64,000 nucleotides of DNA. It comes from Asterochloris sp. CNOR1. Taxonomy: Eukaryota > Chlorophyta > Trebouxiophyceae > Trebouxiales > Trebouxiaceae. The notes below the pieces were generated by a model, which searched no databases, was not told the DNA's origin, and was given only the letters and a program-made list of their open reading frames with translations. Location: contig OZ017746.1 of the NCBI GenBank assembly GCA_963969365.1, positions 4,278,001-4,342,000 of the forward strand, given 5' to 3'. The stretch's first letter is position 1. Every line of letters begins with the position of its first letter. Both the position numbers and the translations under genes were made by a program. Shown here one piece after another: positions 49,074 to 62,700 of the stretch.

Positions 49074-50733
49074 CTGCAAACATCCAATGCTGGCTTTGTC
49101 CCTGCTGGTGGTGCATCGCTCTGAGAAGCTGTCGTGGGGAAACCATCCTGCTGCTGGAGCACAGCAGAGCAGCAGACGCGACACTCGAAATGTGTAAGGC
49201 GCTGGCTGTGGTGCTGCGCATGGCACATTTCTGTAAGGATTGAGGCAGGTATGAGACGAGCAGCAGGCTGGACATTTGCCGACCTTGCTCGCACAAGGCT
49301 CTGCCAATGCTGTTGTCAGACTGTAAAATGGAGCAGCGAAGTGCAGTGGCCAACCCACCCTGGAGCTGCAGCACGACATGAGCAGCCGGCAGCAGTTGGG
49401 GATGAGTACCTTTGGCAGCATGCAATCAGTGACCTGGTGCACACACCTGTGTCTGGAACAGGGCAGCCATGGGGGCACAGCCACGGTGTCTGCATTGCAC
49501 TTTTGGCGTCCTGCAGCTGCAGGTAGACAGGCAGCATGAGCCTGAGCGCCTCTCAAAAGCTTGGCCACTGCCAATGGCTTGATCACCTGCTGCCAGCAGG
49601 GTTGCATTGCCAGCTTGGTGCAGCAAGCCATCTGGCATTGCCCTGGAGATGCTGCATGCTCGAATGATCTGATTGACGTGGCAGGTGATCTCGCGACTGT
49701 CAACCTCAGCAGCAGTTCGACCTGCTGCAACGGAAGCCCTATGGCAACTTATGGTATTGAGAGGCAGATTGCACAGGTGTCATATAGGCGCCTGAAGGTC
49801 TATTGGTTTTTAAGTTAGTGAGGCCCTGCAGGCTGCTGAAGTCTCGATGCGGCCCTACCGTCAGGGAGAGGACAGCATGTGAGCCCTTGCCCTCCCATTC
49901 TTTGTTTTTGCATCTGCTCAATCAACTAACATATTGATAGCTTTGAGCAGTTCAACCAGCTTAGTCTGAACTGAATTGAATACGGAAATCAAACAATGCA
50001 ATCTGCCTGACTGCCAGCCCATAGATCAAGAGGGGATGCCAGGCAGTGTTGCTGGCTCCAGGCCATCGGACAGCCAGATCACAGGCTGACAGCTGACCTG
50101 GATGTCCTGCAGATGGCGCATCCTTGATCAAAACTCACCAGTCACTCCACCCCTGAAGCGTGAGGGGATCCGAACAACTGTGGGGGCAGGTCAGTGTGCA
50201 TGGGTCAGTCTGCGCTGCTTGTCAGATATGGCTGACAGCAGGAAGCTCTCAGCAGAGCCACATCTCCCTGCACGGGGTCAGATGCTATCAGGCCTCATCA
50301 AGCATGCTGACCTTCACTGATGACGTGCACAGCATGGCCATGAGGCCGTCAAGGTAGCTGTAAAGGAGGCGGACCCTGACCATGACATAGTCAGTGTGCA
50401 GCTGCACTCCAGCAAGCCCCTGCCAGACCTTGTACTGTGTGCCCTGCGCAGGACGACCTGTTCCCACCAGGGCCGCGCATGTCTGCACCACATGAGCCCA
50501 GCACGTTCTGAGCTGGCTGCAGCAGCTACCACATGAGTCCTGCCCACTCTGGGCTCACCCCAGCAGCCTCGTGCTAGGCCTCTCCACTGCTTGCTTCCCG
50601 ACAGGGGCACGCACCCTGCAGCAGGAGGCTTGCTCTCGCCCAAAGCTGCAGTTTGCATAGCCTCAGGTGTGCTGGGCTCCCCTTCAGCAGCCTCCTGCCA
50701 GGCCTCTCACTGTCGCTGTGTACCTGGCTGCAG
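49074..50733. other. Region with unresolved 5' exons of the two flanking genes
   Basis: It must hold the start of the minus-strand DUF1350 gene and possibly the start of the plus-strand coiled-coil gene. A plausible plus-strand first exon is 50102-50190 (MSCRWRILDQNSPVTPPLKR, donor gcag|gtcagt), but it could not be linked to the exon ending at 51011 by sequence alone. Confidence 0.35.
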
Positions 50734-53700
50734 TGGAGGCCATCCCAGCAGTCTACCCACCACCTGGAGATCCTGCAAGGCGGGGCCTGCCTTCTAAGGG
50801 CCGCGCCCAGGATGGAGCCTTCCTGCCCCCCTTGTCCCCTGCAAACGCAGATGCCACAAAGGCAGATGGGCCTGGTGCAGATTCGATCTGGGGCAGAGGC
50901 GACCCAGGGCGGTCGGTGTTTGCGGACAGCTGGGAGTTGAGGGCGCAGCTGGAGGCGGTGGCCAAGGCTGCTGCAGGGGCCCAGGCCCTGGCTGCAGAAG
51001 CCGTCAAGCAGGTGACCAATGGTTTAGGGGGCTGTGACACTGATGGAAGAGTGTTGAGGGCAGAGCAGGGGCCCAGACCCTGGCAGACTGTCGTGCAGGT
51101 GCTTGGTTTGGTCTGCTGTGTGCAGCTGGGGCCGCAGCTGCTACAGCGCAGGCTGCCCCGCAGCTGGGGGCTTCCTGGGCCTGTAATCACTTGAGAGGTG
51201 ATGCAGGGGCCAACAGGAGCTGTCGAGCAGGTGTAGAGGCTGTCAAGTGTATCTGCCAAGGCAGAGGTCGAGACATTGGAGTAAGGCTGCTGTGTTGAAG
51301 CACATCAAGGTGCTGGGCACCGCCAGCTGTGAGCGCCATGCAGGTGTTCCAAGAACGTTGCCTCATTGCAGAAGGCAGAGACACAGCAAACTCCAAGAGG
51401 AATGGTGGAGCACCCACCTTCCCAAGCTCTGCAGTTTGGCTCCTGTCAGCAGCCTTAAGACCAGCAGTGCTCCCATGCTGACCACTCTGAGAGTGGATGG
51501 TGCATTTAGGCTTCCTGTTCACTGCCTCTGCAGCACCAGCCGCTGAAGCAGCCAGCAGACAGGCAGCCCCCATCTGCTGCAGGTGGCAGGCCATTCAGTC
51601 AAGATCTCAGCCCTGTCATCAGGGCTGGGAGGGGCCGACGCCATGCTGGAGGAGATGCGTGCACTTGGCCGCCAGCAGGCAGGGGAGCGCCAGCACCTCC
51701 ACCAACAGGTGTGCTGCAGTCCTGGGCTTGATCCAAGCGTCCATAGCTGAGCCCAGCAGGGTACTTAGTCCATGCCGTCGGCAGGCAAGAGGGCGCCAGC
51801 ACCTCCACCAACAGGTGTGCTGCGGCTCTGGGCTTGATTCCTAGTGGGGGTTTTGGGCCATTTCCCATCATTGACCAGCAGAGTATGCAATCCAGGCCGC
51901 TGGCAGGCAAGGATCCAACAGCACTGCCACCAGCAGGTGTCCAGCAGTCCTGTGCTTGATTCCTAGAATGTTTTCTGGGCAGTTTTGCATCATTGACCAG
52001 CAGAGTATACGATCCAGGCTGCTCGCAGGCAGGGGAGCACCACCACCTCCACATGCAGGTACGCTGCCTGCAAATGACAGGTGCCATCTTGCATGGTGTT
52101 GGGCTGCACAGCGCAGCTCTGGGTTCAGGACCAGGCGCACATCCCTGAACGGCTGTTGTGCTCGCCAGGACCTGACCGGGTAGCGCCAGCACCTCCACCA
52201 GCAGATCCGACATTGCCTGACAGCAGGCTCTCTGCATGTGCACCCTGCACCCTGTTGCCAGGCTTTGAAGCTCTGCCATGGCATGCTGGCTGCCTCGCCA
52301 TCCCTGACTGGCGGCCTACCTGACTGGCGGCATACCCGCTGGTGCTAAACAGGTGCCAGGAGCTGTGTCTGGTGGAGTGATGCGGGGTGCAGCTGCAGGT
52401 GGGTGCCCTCACTTTGGCCCCCCATAGCTGCTAGCCAGCACATGTTACAATTGGGTGACCCCTCAGCCACATGGTGTTGATCTGCACACAGCTGATGTCG
52501 AGTTCATTGCCAGTCCTGTTGTACTGCCGGATGGCTACGAAGAGGACACACCTCAGCCAGATGGAATCGCCTGATGTCTTGCCCACAGCTGCGTTTGACC
52601 AATTTCACAGAGCCATATCAGGTGGCAGCCTTCATGCACTGCAGGTGGCTGCCCTCACAGATGCCCTCCAGCGCTCGCAAACGGAGGTGGCTGAGCTGCA
52701 GCACCTCCAGCAGTCGACTGCCCAGCAAGCCGCGGAGAGTGCAGCTGAGGTGCGCCGTCTGGGGGGGGCCGTGCAGCAGGCCACCGCCAGCAACGCTGCA
52801 GAGCTGCGCGCGCAGGAGGAGCAGGGGGCTGTACTGCGAGAGGAGACCCGGAAGCGGCAGGTGGGCAGCTCCAAGAGTCTGGCCCTTTGAGGGGACAGGC
52901 TTGGTGTGTAGTGGAAGAGGGGGGCGTTTGGGAGGGACACTGGTAGGTGGGCAGCTTGAACACATTGGTCGCCTGAGGGGAAGGGGTTGCTGTGATGGAG
53001 AAGAGGGGGTTTTGGGAGAGACATTGGCAAGCCGCTGGCATGGGTCAGACAGCTGGCGGGAGCAGACTTCATGCAGTGTGGCGATGCACAAGTGTGACTG
53101 CGCCCAGGCATGGCTCGTACTTCTGGTCATGCTGAGCTGCGGCACAGGAGGGCAGGCTGAGGGGAGTTACGCGTAGAGCCAAAATGGCTGCAGCATATTG
53201 CAGTGCATGCTTGGTCTGTCCATTCCGCAAGGCCTGATGCAGGCTTTGCTGCAGCCGGTTGACTTTGGCGAGCTCCCTGTCCTGGATATCTGATGCAGCT
53301 TGTGGCCGCCAGGGAGCCTGCCAGGTGACAATGACCTCACCACAACTGCTGTGCACCACAGCATGATTGTGCGAAGGCTGCTGTCACCATGTGCAGGCTG
53401 CTGTCACTGCTGAAGGTCTGGCCCAAAGCACAGATGTTGAATTCTGGAAAGGGGAGGCTTGTTCAAGCAGCTGGAAGCAGCCTGGTCCGTGCAGGCTGCC
53501 GTGAGGAGGTGCTGGCTCTGGGCATTGATGTGCATTTCTGCAGGGAATAGGCTCCTTTGAGTGGCTGACAGTAGCCTTGTCCCCGGAGGCTGCTGTGCTT
53601 GCAGAGGTGCTGGCTCTCCACTGAAATGGAACGCTGGAGGGGAAAGGCTCCTTCAAGGGGCTGACAGTAGCCTGGTCCCTACAGGCTGCTGTAATTGCGG

Positions 53701-56700
53701 AGGTCTGGCTCTGGGTCCTCATGTCAGCTGCTGGAGAGTGGAGGCTCCTTTGAGCAGCTGACCAGTAGCCTGGTCACTGCAGGCTGCTGTGATCGCGGAG
53801 GTGCTGGCCCTGGGCACTGATGTGGAGCGCTGGAGGGGGGAGGCAACTGCAGCCCGCGCTGAGATCACTGGCGCAGTCGACCGCCTGGCCGCACGTGTCC
53901 AGGGGGATGAGAAGGTGGGCAGTCAAAGCCCAGAGGGTTTGTGCTGGGTGGCAGACCTGCTGATGGGGGCAACAAGCAGTGAGCTGCAGCAGCTTGCTGT
54001 CTGTGCTGGGTCTTTGGAGGCTGTTGTGGGCGTGGGTGGACAGGACTGCACCGTTTCCAGAAGGCCCACTTACAGATCATGAGAGCTAGAAGCTTGTGCC
54101 CCAACAAGGCAGCTTGCAGCAGTGCCTGGTCTGTTGCTGCTGGACACCCAAAAGGTTGGGCAAAGCATGTGCCTGTGTGGAGCTGTTGCCCGCTTCCATG
54201 ATGAAGTTGACAAGCCTTGTCATCTGCTGGGCAAGCGGTGTTGGCCCTGCAGCAGGCTGGTCAGGCTTCAGGCCCCGGTACTTCTGCTTGTTTCCTGCTG
54301 GGCTGCAGGTGTTGGTAGCCCTGCAGCAGGCTGGCCAGGCTTCAGGCTCTGGAACTTCTGCCCGCCTGGACAGCCTACAGGGAGAGCTGGGGGACGCGCA
54401 GCAGGCCCTCGCGCAGCAGGCACAGCAGCATGCCACCGAGAAAGCCTCCCGCTTACAGGATGCAGCTGCCACTGCCAGGAGGCTGCAGGTGGGGTTCCCT
54501 GCAAGCTTGTGCACAGTGGCTCATGTGTTGCATTGAGTCCGCACCCAGGTTCCTGCTGGCGCTGGTTGCCATGTTGCTGCCAGGCTCAGGACTGCCAGAC
54601 ATGTGCCAAGCTGAAGGCATGCAGCTGCCGCTGCCAGGAGGCGGCAGCTTCTACTTGCCAAGAGTGGTGGCACTTTGATCAGGCAGTGGGCAACCAGAGA
54701 ATTATCTGACGGGAGCTGCTGCAGCCTTTGGAGGCAGTAAAGGCAGCACTGACGGCTTCAGAGACGTGTGCTGTCTGCAGCCCGTATCTCTGCGCTGCGA
54801 GCAGCGGTGGCCTGTGTGTTCAACCAGCAACCGGTACACTGTCTGAGAGGAGCTGCTGCACCCTGTGCAGGCAGTGGAGGCAACGGTGGCGGCTGCAGAG
54901 GACTCTGCCGTGCGCCGCAGCTTGCAGGCGGTGGAGGGGCAGGCAAGCGAGGTCAGAAGGGCCCTGCAGGCCCTCAGGACTCAAGTGGATGGCCTGGACA
55001 GCGCCAACAGGTGGGCTTCAGTGGTCTTCAGGGGGCCAGCATTCGAGTGTTTTCACATAAAAACCCTGCAGGCTCTGAGGACTCTGGTGCAGGGAATAGA
55101 CGGCACCAACAGGTGGGCTTCAGTGGTCTTCAGAAGGCTAGCGTCTACGTAGTCTCAGAGAGGAGCCCTGCAGGCCCTCGGGACTCAAGTGAATGGGATA
55201 GCAGCATCAACAGGTGGGCTCTATACCCTTCGTTGGGGCAGAGCAACATTGCAATGTTAAACGCCCTACAGGCCCCCAGGACTCGGGTGGATGCAATGGA
55301 GAGCACCATCATGACAGCATGGGCTGAGATGCACCTTTGCAGGGCAGCAGCAGGGGCTTTTGTATGAAAAGGCGGGCTCAAGCCCAATGGTGCACAAGAT
55401 TGCTGAACTGGCTCAACAAGTGGTGTGCACATGCAGGCAGGAGGTGGCCGATCGGCTGTCAGCCCTGGCTCAGGCAGACTCTGGGCGCACCCAAGAGCTC
55501 TCTGCCAGGCAGGACGCCCTGGAGCGTTCCCTGCGAGAGGTGGGCGCTAGCTGCCTTTCACACAATTCTGCACAAAGGCATGTCATCTCACAGGGGCTCA
55601 GGATCAGTCAGCCGGTGTCAGTGCAGCAGCAAGTGGCTTCTGGGGCCTGCTCAAGCCTCCAAGCCGTGCTCCTGTCATGGCCTGCATAGCAGCCCAGCTC
55701 CTGCTCGACTGGTGTGTTCTTACATCGCAGGCTGGTACGTCAAGCTCCGCCAAGAAGCATGAACCACTGCTGCCCATCTGTCAGGGCTGTGGCATGCTGA
55801 CACACCAGCATCATGCATTGCTGCTGCTCTGGGCTGTGTGTTGGATGTGGCCGTGTGGAGACAACTGGCCGCAGGGAGGTTCAGCCTGGATGCTTTCACC
55901 AGATATCTCAGTCACCACCCTTTCAGGCAGTATGACGCTGGCCTCCCCTCCTCCCAGCTGTTGTCAGGCCAGAGCATTTCCGCTGCAGGTTGCTGGCCTG
56001 GTGACAGCCTCCGACAGGACTGTGAGCCGCCGCGTGGATCTGGCAATGCATGAGCTGGCGGGGGCCATGGCAGATGACAGGGCCACTGCAGCAGTGAGTG
56101 CCTGCAGCTCTACACATTCCAGGCAGTCTTGGGCGGTATCTGGATGGCACAATGGCTCTGCTTTCAGTCATGAGCTGCCAGGAGCTGTGGGTGGGGAGAG
56201 GGTTACTGCAGCAGTGGACAGCCAGCAGCTCTGCATATCTGAAGCAATATTATGCATTGTCCGGGCAGCACAGAGCCTGCATCGGTTGCTGGCAGGGGGC
56301 TATGGCAGAAGACAACGCTGCTGCAGGCAGAGACTGTTGGCAGGTCTGCAGCTTTGACAGGGTCCTGTGAGGTGTGTGGATGGGTCAATGCCTGCACCAT
56401 GCATATGCTGGCAGAAGCTAAGTAGAGGGCCGCTGCTGAGTGACTGCTGGCAGCTGTCTAGTATTTTAGGTTCTTGTGTGTTTGTTGTACTGTAAGACTG
56501 GTGCTTCAACCAGCTGGGCACAGGTTGCACAGTTTGCAAGTTGAAACAGCTGCAACCCAGCAACCGATGCTCTTCATTTGATATGCTAAGCATCTGCAGG
56601 GCATGGTTCTGTGACTTGCCTTGCAGCGTCCTGCAGCTTTAGAGATCAGTGCTACAAATCAATCCAGCGCCCAACATGTTTGCAGCCCACAGGCAGCTGT

Positions 56701-59700
56701 CTGAAGCGCCACTGGAAGAGGAACATGAGGCTTGTCGACCATGACAGATTAAAACCCTTCTCCAGCGTCTTTACTCACAGATGTGTGGTGCTGAACAAGA
56801 CCAAAAGCTGCCTCCAAGCCTGCCTGCCTTACAGGCTAGGGCTGAGGAACTGGCTTTAAATCTGGCACCCTGGTCTTGCAGACCCTGTGCCGCTGGCCAA
56901 CAGCTGCAAGCTGTTCTTTTCCCCCTATAACCTACAGGCTAGGGCTGAGGAACTCGCGGAAGACCTGGCATCGCTGCAGACCCTGTGCCGAGACGTGGAG
57001 CAGCACAGCGAGCAGATGCACGCCCGACTGAGCCACAAGCTTCAGGGGGAACTCCAGGTGGGGCACAACAGGACTGCAGCCCTGATCTGCTCTGGGCTCA
57101 GGCAGCGTCATGGATCTCATAAGGGCACTGGCTTGACTGCTTCCAAGCTGGCGGGCTGCCGTTGATGTGGAGATCTGGATGTGTGAAAGCTGGGAAACCC
57201 TTGATCCTCGGGCCCCCCGCCCGGCAGGAGCTGGTGCAGCTGCAGCGCCAGCAGGCTGAGGATGCCCCATACTGCAGGCAATTGGCTGAGCTCTGCCAAC
57301 CGCCTGGGCTGCCCACTTGACCAGCTCAAGATCCCTGATTGATTCACTTGCGTCCGCTCTGCAGGCAGCTGGCAGAGTTACCGCCGAGCGTCTGGCTGCC
57401 CACACAGACCAGGCCCGGCAGGAGATGGTGCAGCTGCAGCGCCAGCAGGCTGGGGACGCGGCTGAGGCCGCAGAGCAGGGCGAGCTGCTGCTGGCCGGGC
57501 AGCGGGACATCTGGGATGCAGTGGAGAGCCAGCAGCTGCAGTTGGAGCAGCTGAGGAGGGAGCTGGCCGACTCCACTGTGGAGCATGTGCTGCAGGTTAA
57601 TGGGAACCTATGAGCCCAGGGTAACAAGCGCCTCATGTCAGACCAGAAGTGTTCTGAAGCTGACCTGACTTGTCTTCAACTGTAGCAAAATGCAGGTTGG
57701 CTAGTGCCTGATGCAAAGGTGCTCTGAATGGGGCTGCAAGTTGTGCTGAGTGTGAACGCTGGAGTTTTGCTGGCAGGGCGGCACCAACTGCAAGAGAGGC
57801 AGCAGCTGCAGCACAAACAGCTCACAAAGGCGCTGGCTGTCTGCACTTTGGAGCATGTGCGTCTGTTTGGTAGGGCACTGGCCCCCAGTGACTTGCTGCC
57901 AGGTCATTTCCAGGTCATTGTCAAGACTCCAGCAGGGTACACAACGGCAGGTCAAGCTGAACGGCCATGAGGCAGTTGTGAGAGCCCAGATGCCGCGTGG
58001 ACATGCAGCATCTGCTTGCATACACCCTGCAGGACAGTGTGGCCAAGGAGGACACCGGTGACAAGCTGCGCGCTCTGGGACAGCATCAGTAGCACAGCCA
58101 CCGGCAACATTCCTTGTGTGTGCCCTGCTAGCTGCGCGCTCTGGTAGAGCGCGTCAATAGCACAGCCACCGGCAGCATTCCTTTTGTGCGCCGTGCAGGA
58201 GAGCTTAGCCAAGGAGGACACCGATGACAAGCTGCACGCCCTGGGGGAGCGCATCCACAGCGCAGCCGCTGCAACGGCTGCAAGGCAGCATGCCAGCATG
58301 GCAGAGGCGCAGGGGCAGGTGCAAAGGCTGACAGCCCGCATGGACCAGGCGCATGCGCAGGCTGTGAGTCAGCAAGAGGCTGCTGCACAGGCAGTGCAAA
58401 GCCAGCTGGCTCAGCTTCTGCAAGAGCTGCAGGAGGATGTGGCAGCTGTCAGCCAGGATCTTCAGGTGCAGCTGTGTCCCTACGCCACGGTGCACTGAGG
58501 CTGGTGCTTCCGCGTGGAATGCTGTCATTACTGGATGTTTCAGGGTTTCTGGCGTGAGTCTGCCCGTTGGCTGCGGCCTACCTTGCGAGGTGGCAGCCTA
58601 TGTGAGTGGGCCCTTGCTGAGGTGTGCCACATGGGCCCTAGGCGATTTTGCGCCATACGCAGGACATGAATACCATCAGCAAGGTGCTTCAGGTCAGCCG
58701 CTGGCTGCACGAGTGTGGTATGCAAGGGCGTCTGTGCATGGCTTACTGATGGCGTGTCGCTTTGCAGGTCGTCCTGGCTGCTTGCTGCCCCAGCTCTGGT
58801 ACTGTGGCTGGCAGATGGACCTAAGCTTGCTGCTGTGCCTGCAAGCCTTTCTCTGCCTGGTTGCTGGTAGGGGGGTCTGCGACAAGCTGTGTCAGCCATA
58901 GGCACCCAGCAAATACAACACCATTGGCATCATCTTGCGTCAGCTACAGGAACATAGCAAGATCATTTACAGCAACAGCTGACATCACAGGCTACTGCCC
59001 ACTGAAGTCCCTGGGAGTGCTTAAATTTGCAGTCCTGTACTGATTATTTTGTTTGTAATGAGTTTGCAAGGCCATGCACCTCCAACGCTGGCAGAGATGG
59101 TACTGAGGCAGTTGTTGCTGTCCAGACATGTGCACCGCCAGGCTTTTCTGGAACGCTGCTGAGAACCCCTGGATGCCTGATGCAGGCCCACAAGCAGGCA
59201 ACTACTGAGAAGGTGGGCGAGACAGTGCGCCAGCAGAGTGCTGCTGCAGCAGCCAACCAGGCACAGCTGCAGACCAGCCTGCAGGCAAGTCACCCTGTGC
59301 CCCCCAGTCGCCAAATGGTGGCGGGCTTGATTCTGTTACATCCCACCAAGCGGTTGCCTCCTCCTCCTCAGCGCCCAAATTCTGGCTCACCATGCCCTGC
59401 ACCTGGCTGCCTCTCTGCAGCAGGATATGCTGGCATGCAACATGCTACAGCTGACAGTGAACGAGCTGCGATCAAATTTTTTTAATTAGCCTGGCACCAC
59501 CCCTGTCCAAGACATTAAGCGGCAGTTTGTCTGCTGCTGCTGCTGCTGCTGCAGGGGCTGCAGCAGCAGGTCCAGGATCTTGAGACGGCAATGGCTCAGG
59601 AGACTGCTGTGCGGCAGCAGGAGGTTGTCGATGCCAAGGTTGCCACCGAGCGCAGCCTGCAGGTAAGCAAGGTCATTGATTTGCATGTGCCTGCAGTTGA

Positions 59701-62700
59701 ATAGGCTATTCTGCAAACCCTGCACACCCATTAGGACGCAGGCCTGCAGCACTGTGGCTGCTCATGTGTCTGCCTGGCACCAGTGGAGTCAAGGCACACA
59801 ACTATTTACTGCAGGCTGTGCAGACCCACCTGGAAGCTGGCCTGCAGCACTGCGCTGCTGATGTGAAGCTGGCAGAGGAGCTGCTGCGTGCTGAGCACGC
59901 TGTGCAGGACCAGGCGGCATGGGATGCTGCGGAGCGCTTGGCAGCACAGCAGCATGAGGTGGGGTGGCGAGAATGTCCCCTGCATGGAGCTTGCAGGGCC
60001 ATGTGTAGCAACAAATGCGTACCCGTTCTCTGCATCGTTTGTGTGTTCTCTGCGCGCAGAGCAGAGCCACACAGGCTTTCCGACTATTCCAGCCTGGGAA
60101 AGGGTGTGTTGTTGGTTGCGTATCCAGAGCTGCCAGAGGTGGGTTGGCAGGTTTCGCAGGGGGCCCAGCCCGGGTAAGCCTGATATTACCCTGTGAACCT
60201 GTGCTGAGAGATTGTCAAGTATTGATTACCCTATGCCTGTGGCAGAGCAGTATGTCCTACCATTGCCTGTTGGAGGTCCATCCCTGTTGGGGACCAAGGG
60301 TCGTCAGCAGCCATCACTATCTACCCGCCTGCATCCACGGTGATGCAGAGGGACGCCCAACACGTCCGCTGGGGCAATATGATGAAGAAGCCAAACAAGA
60401 ACACTGCTGCAAGCAACCGTCAATGGTACCTGTGCAGGCGCTGGCTGAGTCTCGAGCAAGGGCAGATGCCCTGGCAGCGTCCCTCAAGGGCACCCAGATA
60501 TCAGTGCAGAAGCTGGAGCAGGAGGTGACTCATGGAGAGCAGCAGCGTGAGGAGAGGCAGCACACCTCAGCCCAGGTGTGGGCGTGCAGCAGAGTTGCCT
60601 GGGCTGCACATGCACCCTCCAAGTGCGGCACATACCTGTTCCATCTTGGCAACATCCAGCAGTACACCTCAGCCCAGGGGTGTGCCAAAATTAAAACGTC
60701 TCCAGAAGAGGGATGTGTTTACTAGACCCACAGATGGCCAAACCGGCAGTCACTGTATTAGGTGGTGCTGTGAGCCGCCAATGCCTGGATTGTTGGGCTT
60801 TGAGAAATAATGTCGCTGGCTTGTGTGGATTCTACGCGAGCCTTGCATGCTGCTGGCAGGTGTGCAAAAGCTAGGGGCGGCCTGCATGGTGCAAGCCTGC
60901 CATGCGTCAGCATGGTGAACAACATGTGGCGAAGCTAGGGGAAAGGAAAATGACTGGGTCGCCTACAGGCAGGATTATGGCTTCCTGCTGTAGGCTGTCA
61001 CTGTCAACATCCTGGGGTGCCTCACTAAAGGAGTGGTGCAGCCCCGTTCAAGCCTGTTGATTGCCGAAGCCGTCACTTTCCAGTTGCCGGTCAGTCCTGC
61101 CCTTAAGTACATTGACCTGAGGGTTTTGCTGCAGATGGGAGAGGAGCAGCTGGCTCGTCTGGCCGCCCGAGTGCAGCAGCAGGCGGCAGCGCAGGCAGAC
61201 CTGCAAGCCAGCCTGACGGGGCAGCTGAGGCAAGTCGGCAAGAATTTTTCCAGATTGCCTTCTGGGTGAATCAGGGGTTGTATGAGTATGCGGTCCACAT
61301 ATTGGACTTTGAACATGCTGCCATGCAGCATTCCAAACAGGCAATCAGCAGGCGGCAGCGCAGGCTGGCCTGCGTGCCAGCCTGGCGGGGCGTTTGAGGC
61401 TGGTTGCTCAGGCGGAGCCTGACTGCACTTCGTGCGGCCACTTGCTGTGAAGTTGCGGCCCTGACCAGAGCACACTGACGTGCTGGTGTCTCATGTTCTG
61501 TTTGTCCGAAGGAAAGGCAAGGGGTCAGCAAGCTGCCTGGAGCCTCTGCTACCAACCCCTACTTACATGCTTATGTCTTACACTGTGTGATCCCGGTGAC
61601 ATGCTGCCTGTGGCTTGCGTGGCACAGCAGAGGCAGCTGCAGCAGATTTGCTGACATCTGCTTGGTGTTGTTTGCTGCAGGCAGCTGCAGGAAGCAGCAG
61701 CAGCGCAGTCTGAAGCTGCCAGTGCCCAGTCCGCTGGTCACAGGCAGGACATGGCTGACCTGCAGCAGCAGGCAAGGCCGTGGGTCCTCCTCCTCTGCCA
61801 TCCTTTTTGGCATGCACTTTGCCCAATGTGAAACCTGTTGATCTGGGAGGGCAGCTGCTGTAGGGCTTCTTGCCCTGCCCGCCTTCAGTCAAGGGCTACC
61901 GCAGTCATTGAGTGTGTTCATGTGTACTCTAGGCACCTCCGCATGTTGTTCCTGTCCAGCTTTGGACCTGCGAGCACCCACTGACCACAGGTCTGCACAG
62001 GACTGAACTCTGCGGCCACACTACACCATGGTTCAGGATGTGCACCTGTCTCCCTCTGCATGTGAGCAGCTTGTGAGATATGCATTCTGTGCTCAGGACC
62101 TTACGGGATGGCACTGCAAGGTGCTTTCCTGACGTGACATCTGTCTGCCTCTGCCTGTGCACTGCTCATTTGAGCCTCCTGTGACCAGTGCCGTCCCTGT
62201 GGCAGGCAGCCACCCTGCAGGAGCAGTTGGCGGCCATGGCGCCCGCCAGCAGCCTCCTTGAGGTGCGGCACCAGTTTCAGGCTCTGACTGCTGACTTGGA
62301 AGGCAGGGCCCCAGGGAGTGCGCTGCTGGAGGTGCAGCGGCAGGTGCAGGCCCAGGGTGCACAGCTGGCAGCCCTGCAGCAGGCTGAGCAGATGGCTGCA
62401 GCTGCTGCCTTGCTGGAGGTGCAGCAGCAGGTGCAGGCCATGGCAGGCCAGGTTGCTGCTCTGCAGCAGGCTGAGCAGATGGCTTCAACTGTTGCCTTGC
62501 TCGAGGTGCAGCAGAAGGTTCATACGCTAGACGCCCAGGTCGCTGCCATGCAGCAAGCACAGCAGGCCAGCACTGAGGATGGAAAGCGGGCAGGCAGCCA
62601 GGTGCAGGCAGTGGCAGTCGAACTGGCTGCCCTGCAGAAGGATCAGCAGGCCAGCGCTGAGACACGGCGGCAGGCAGGCAATGAGCTGGCACAGCTGCAG

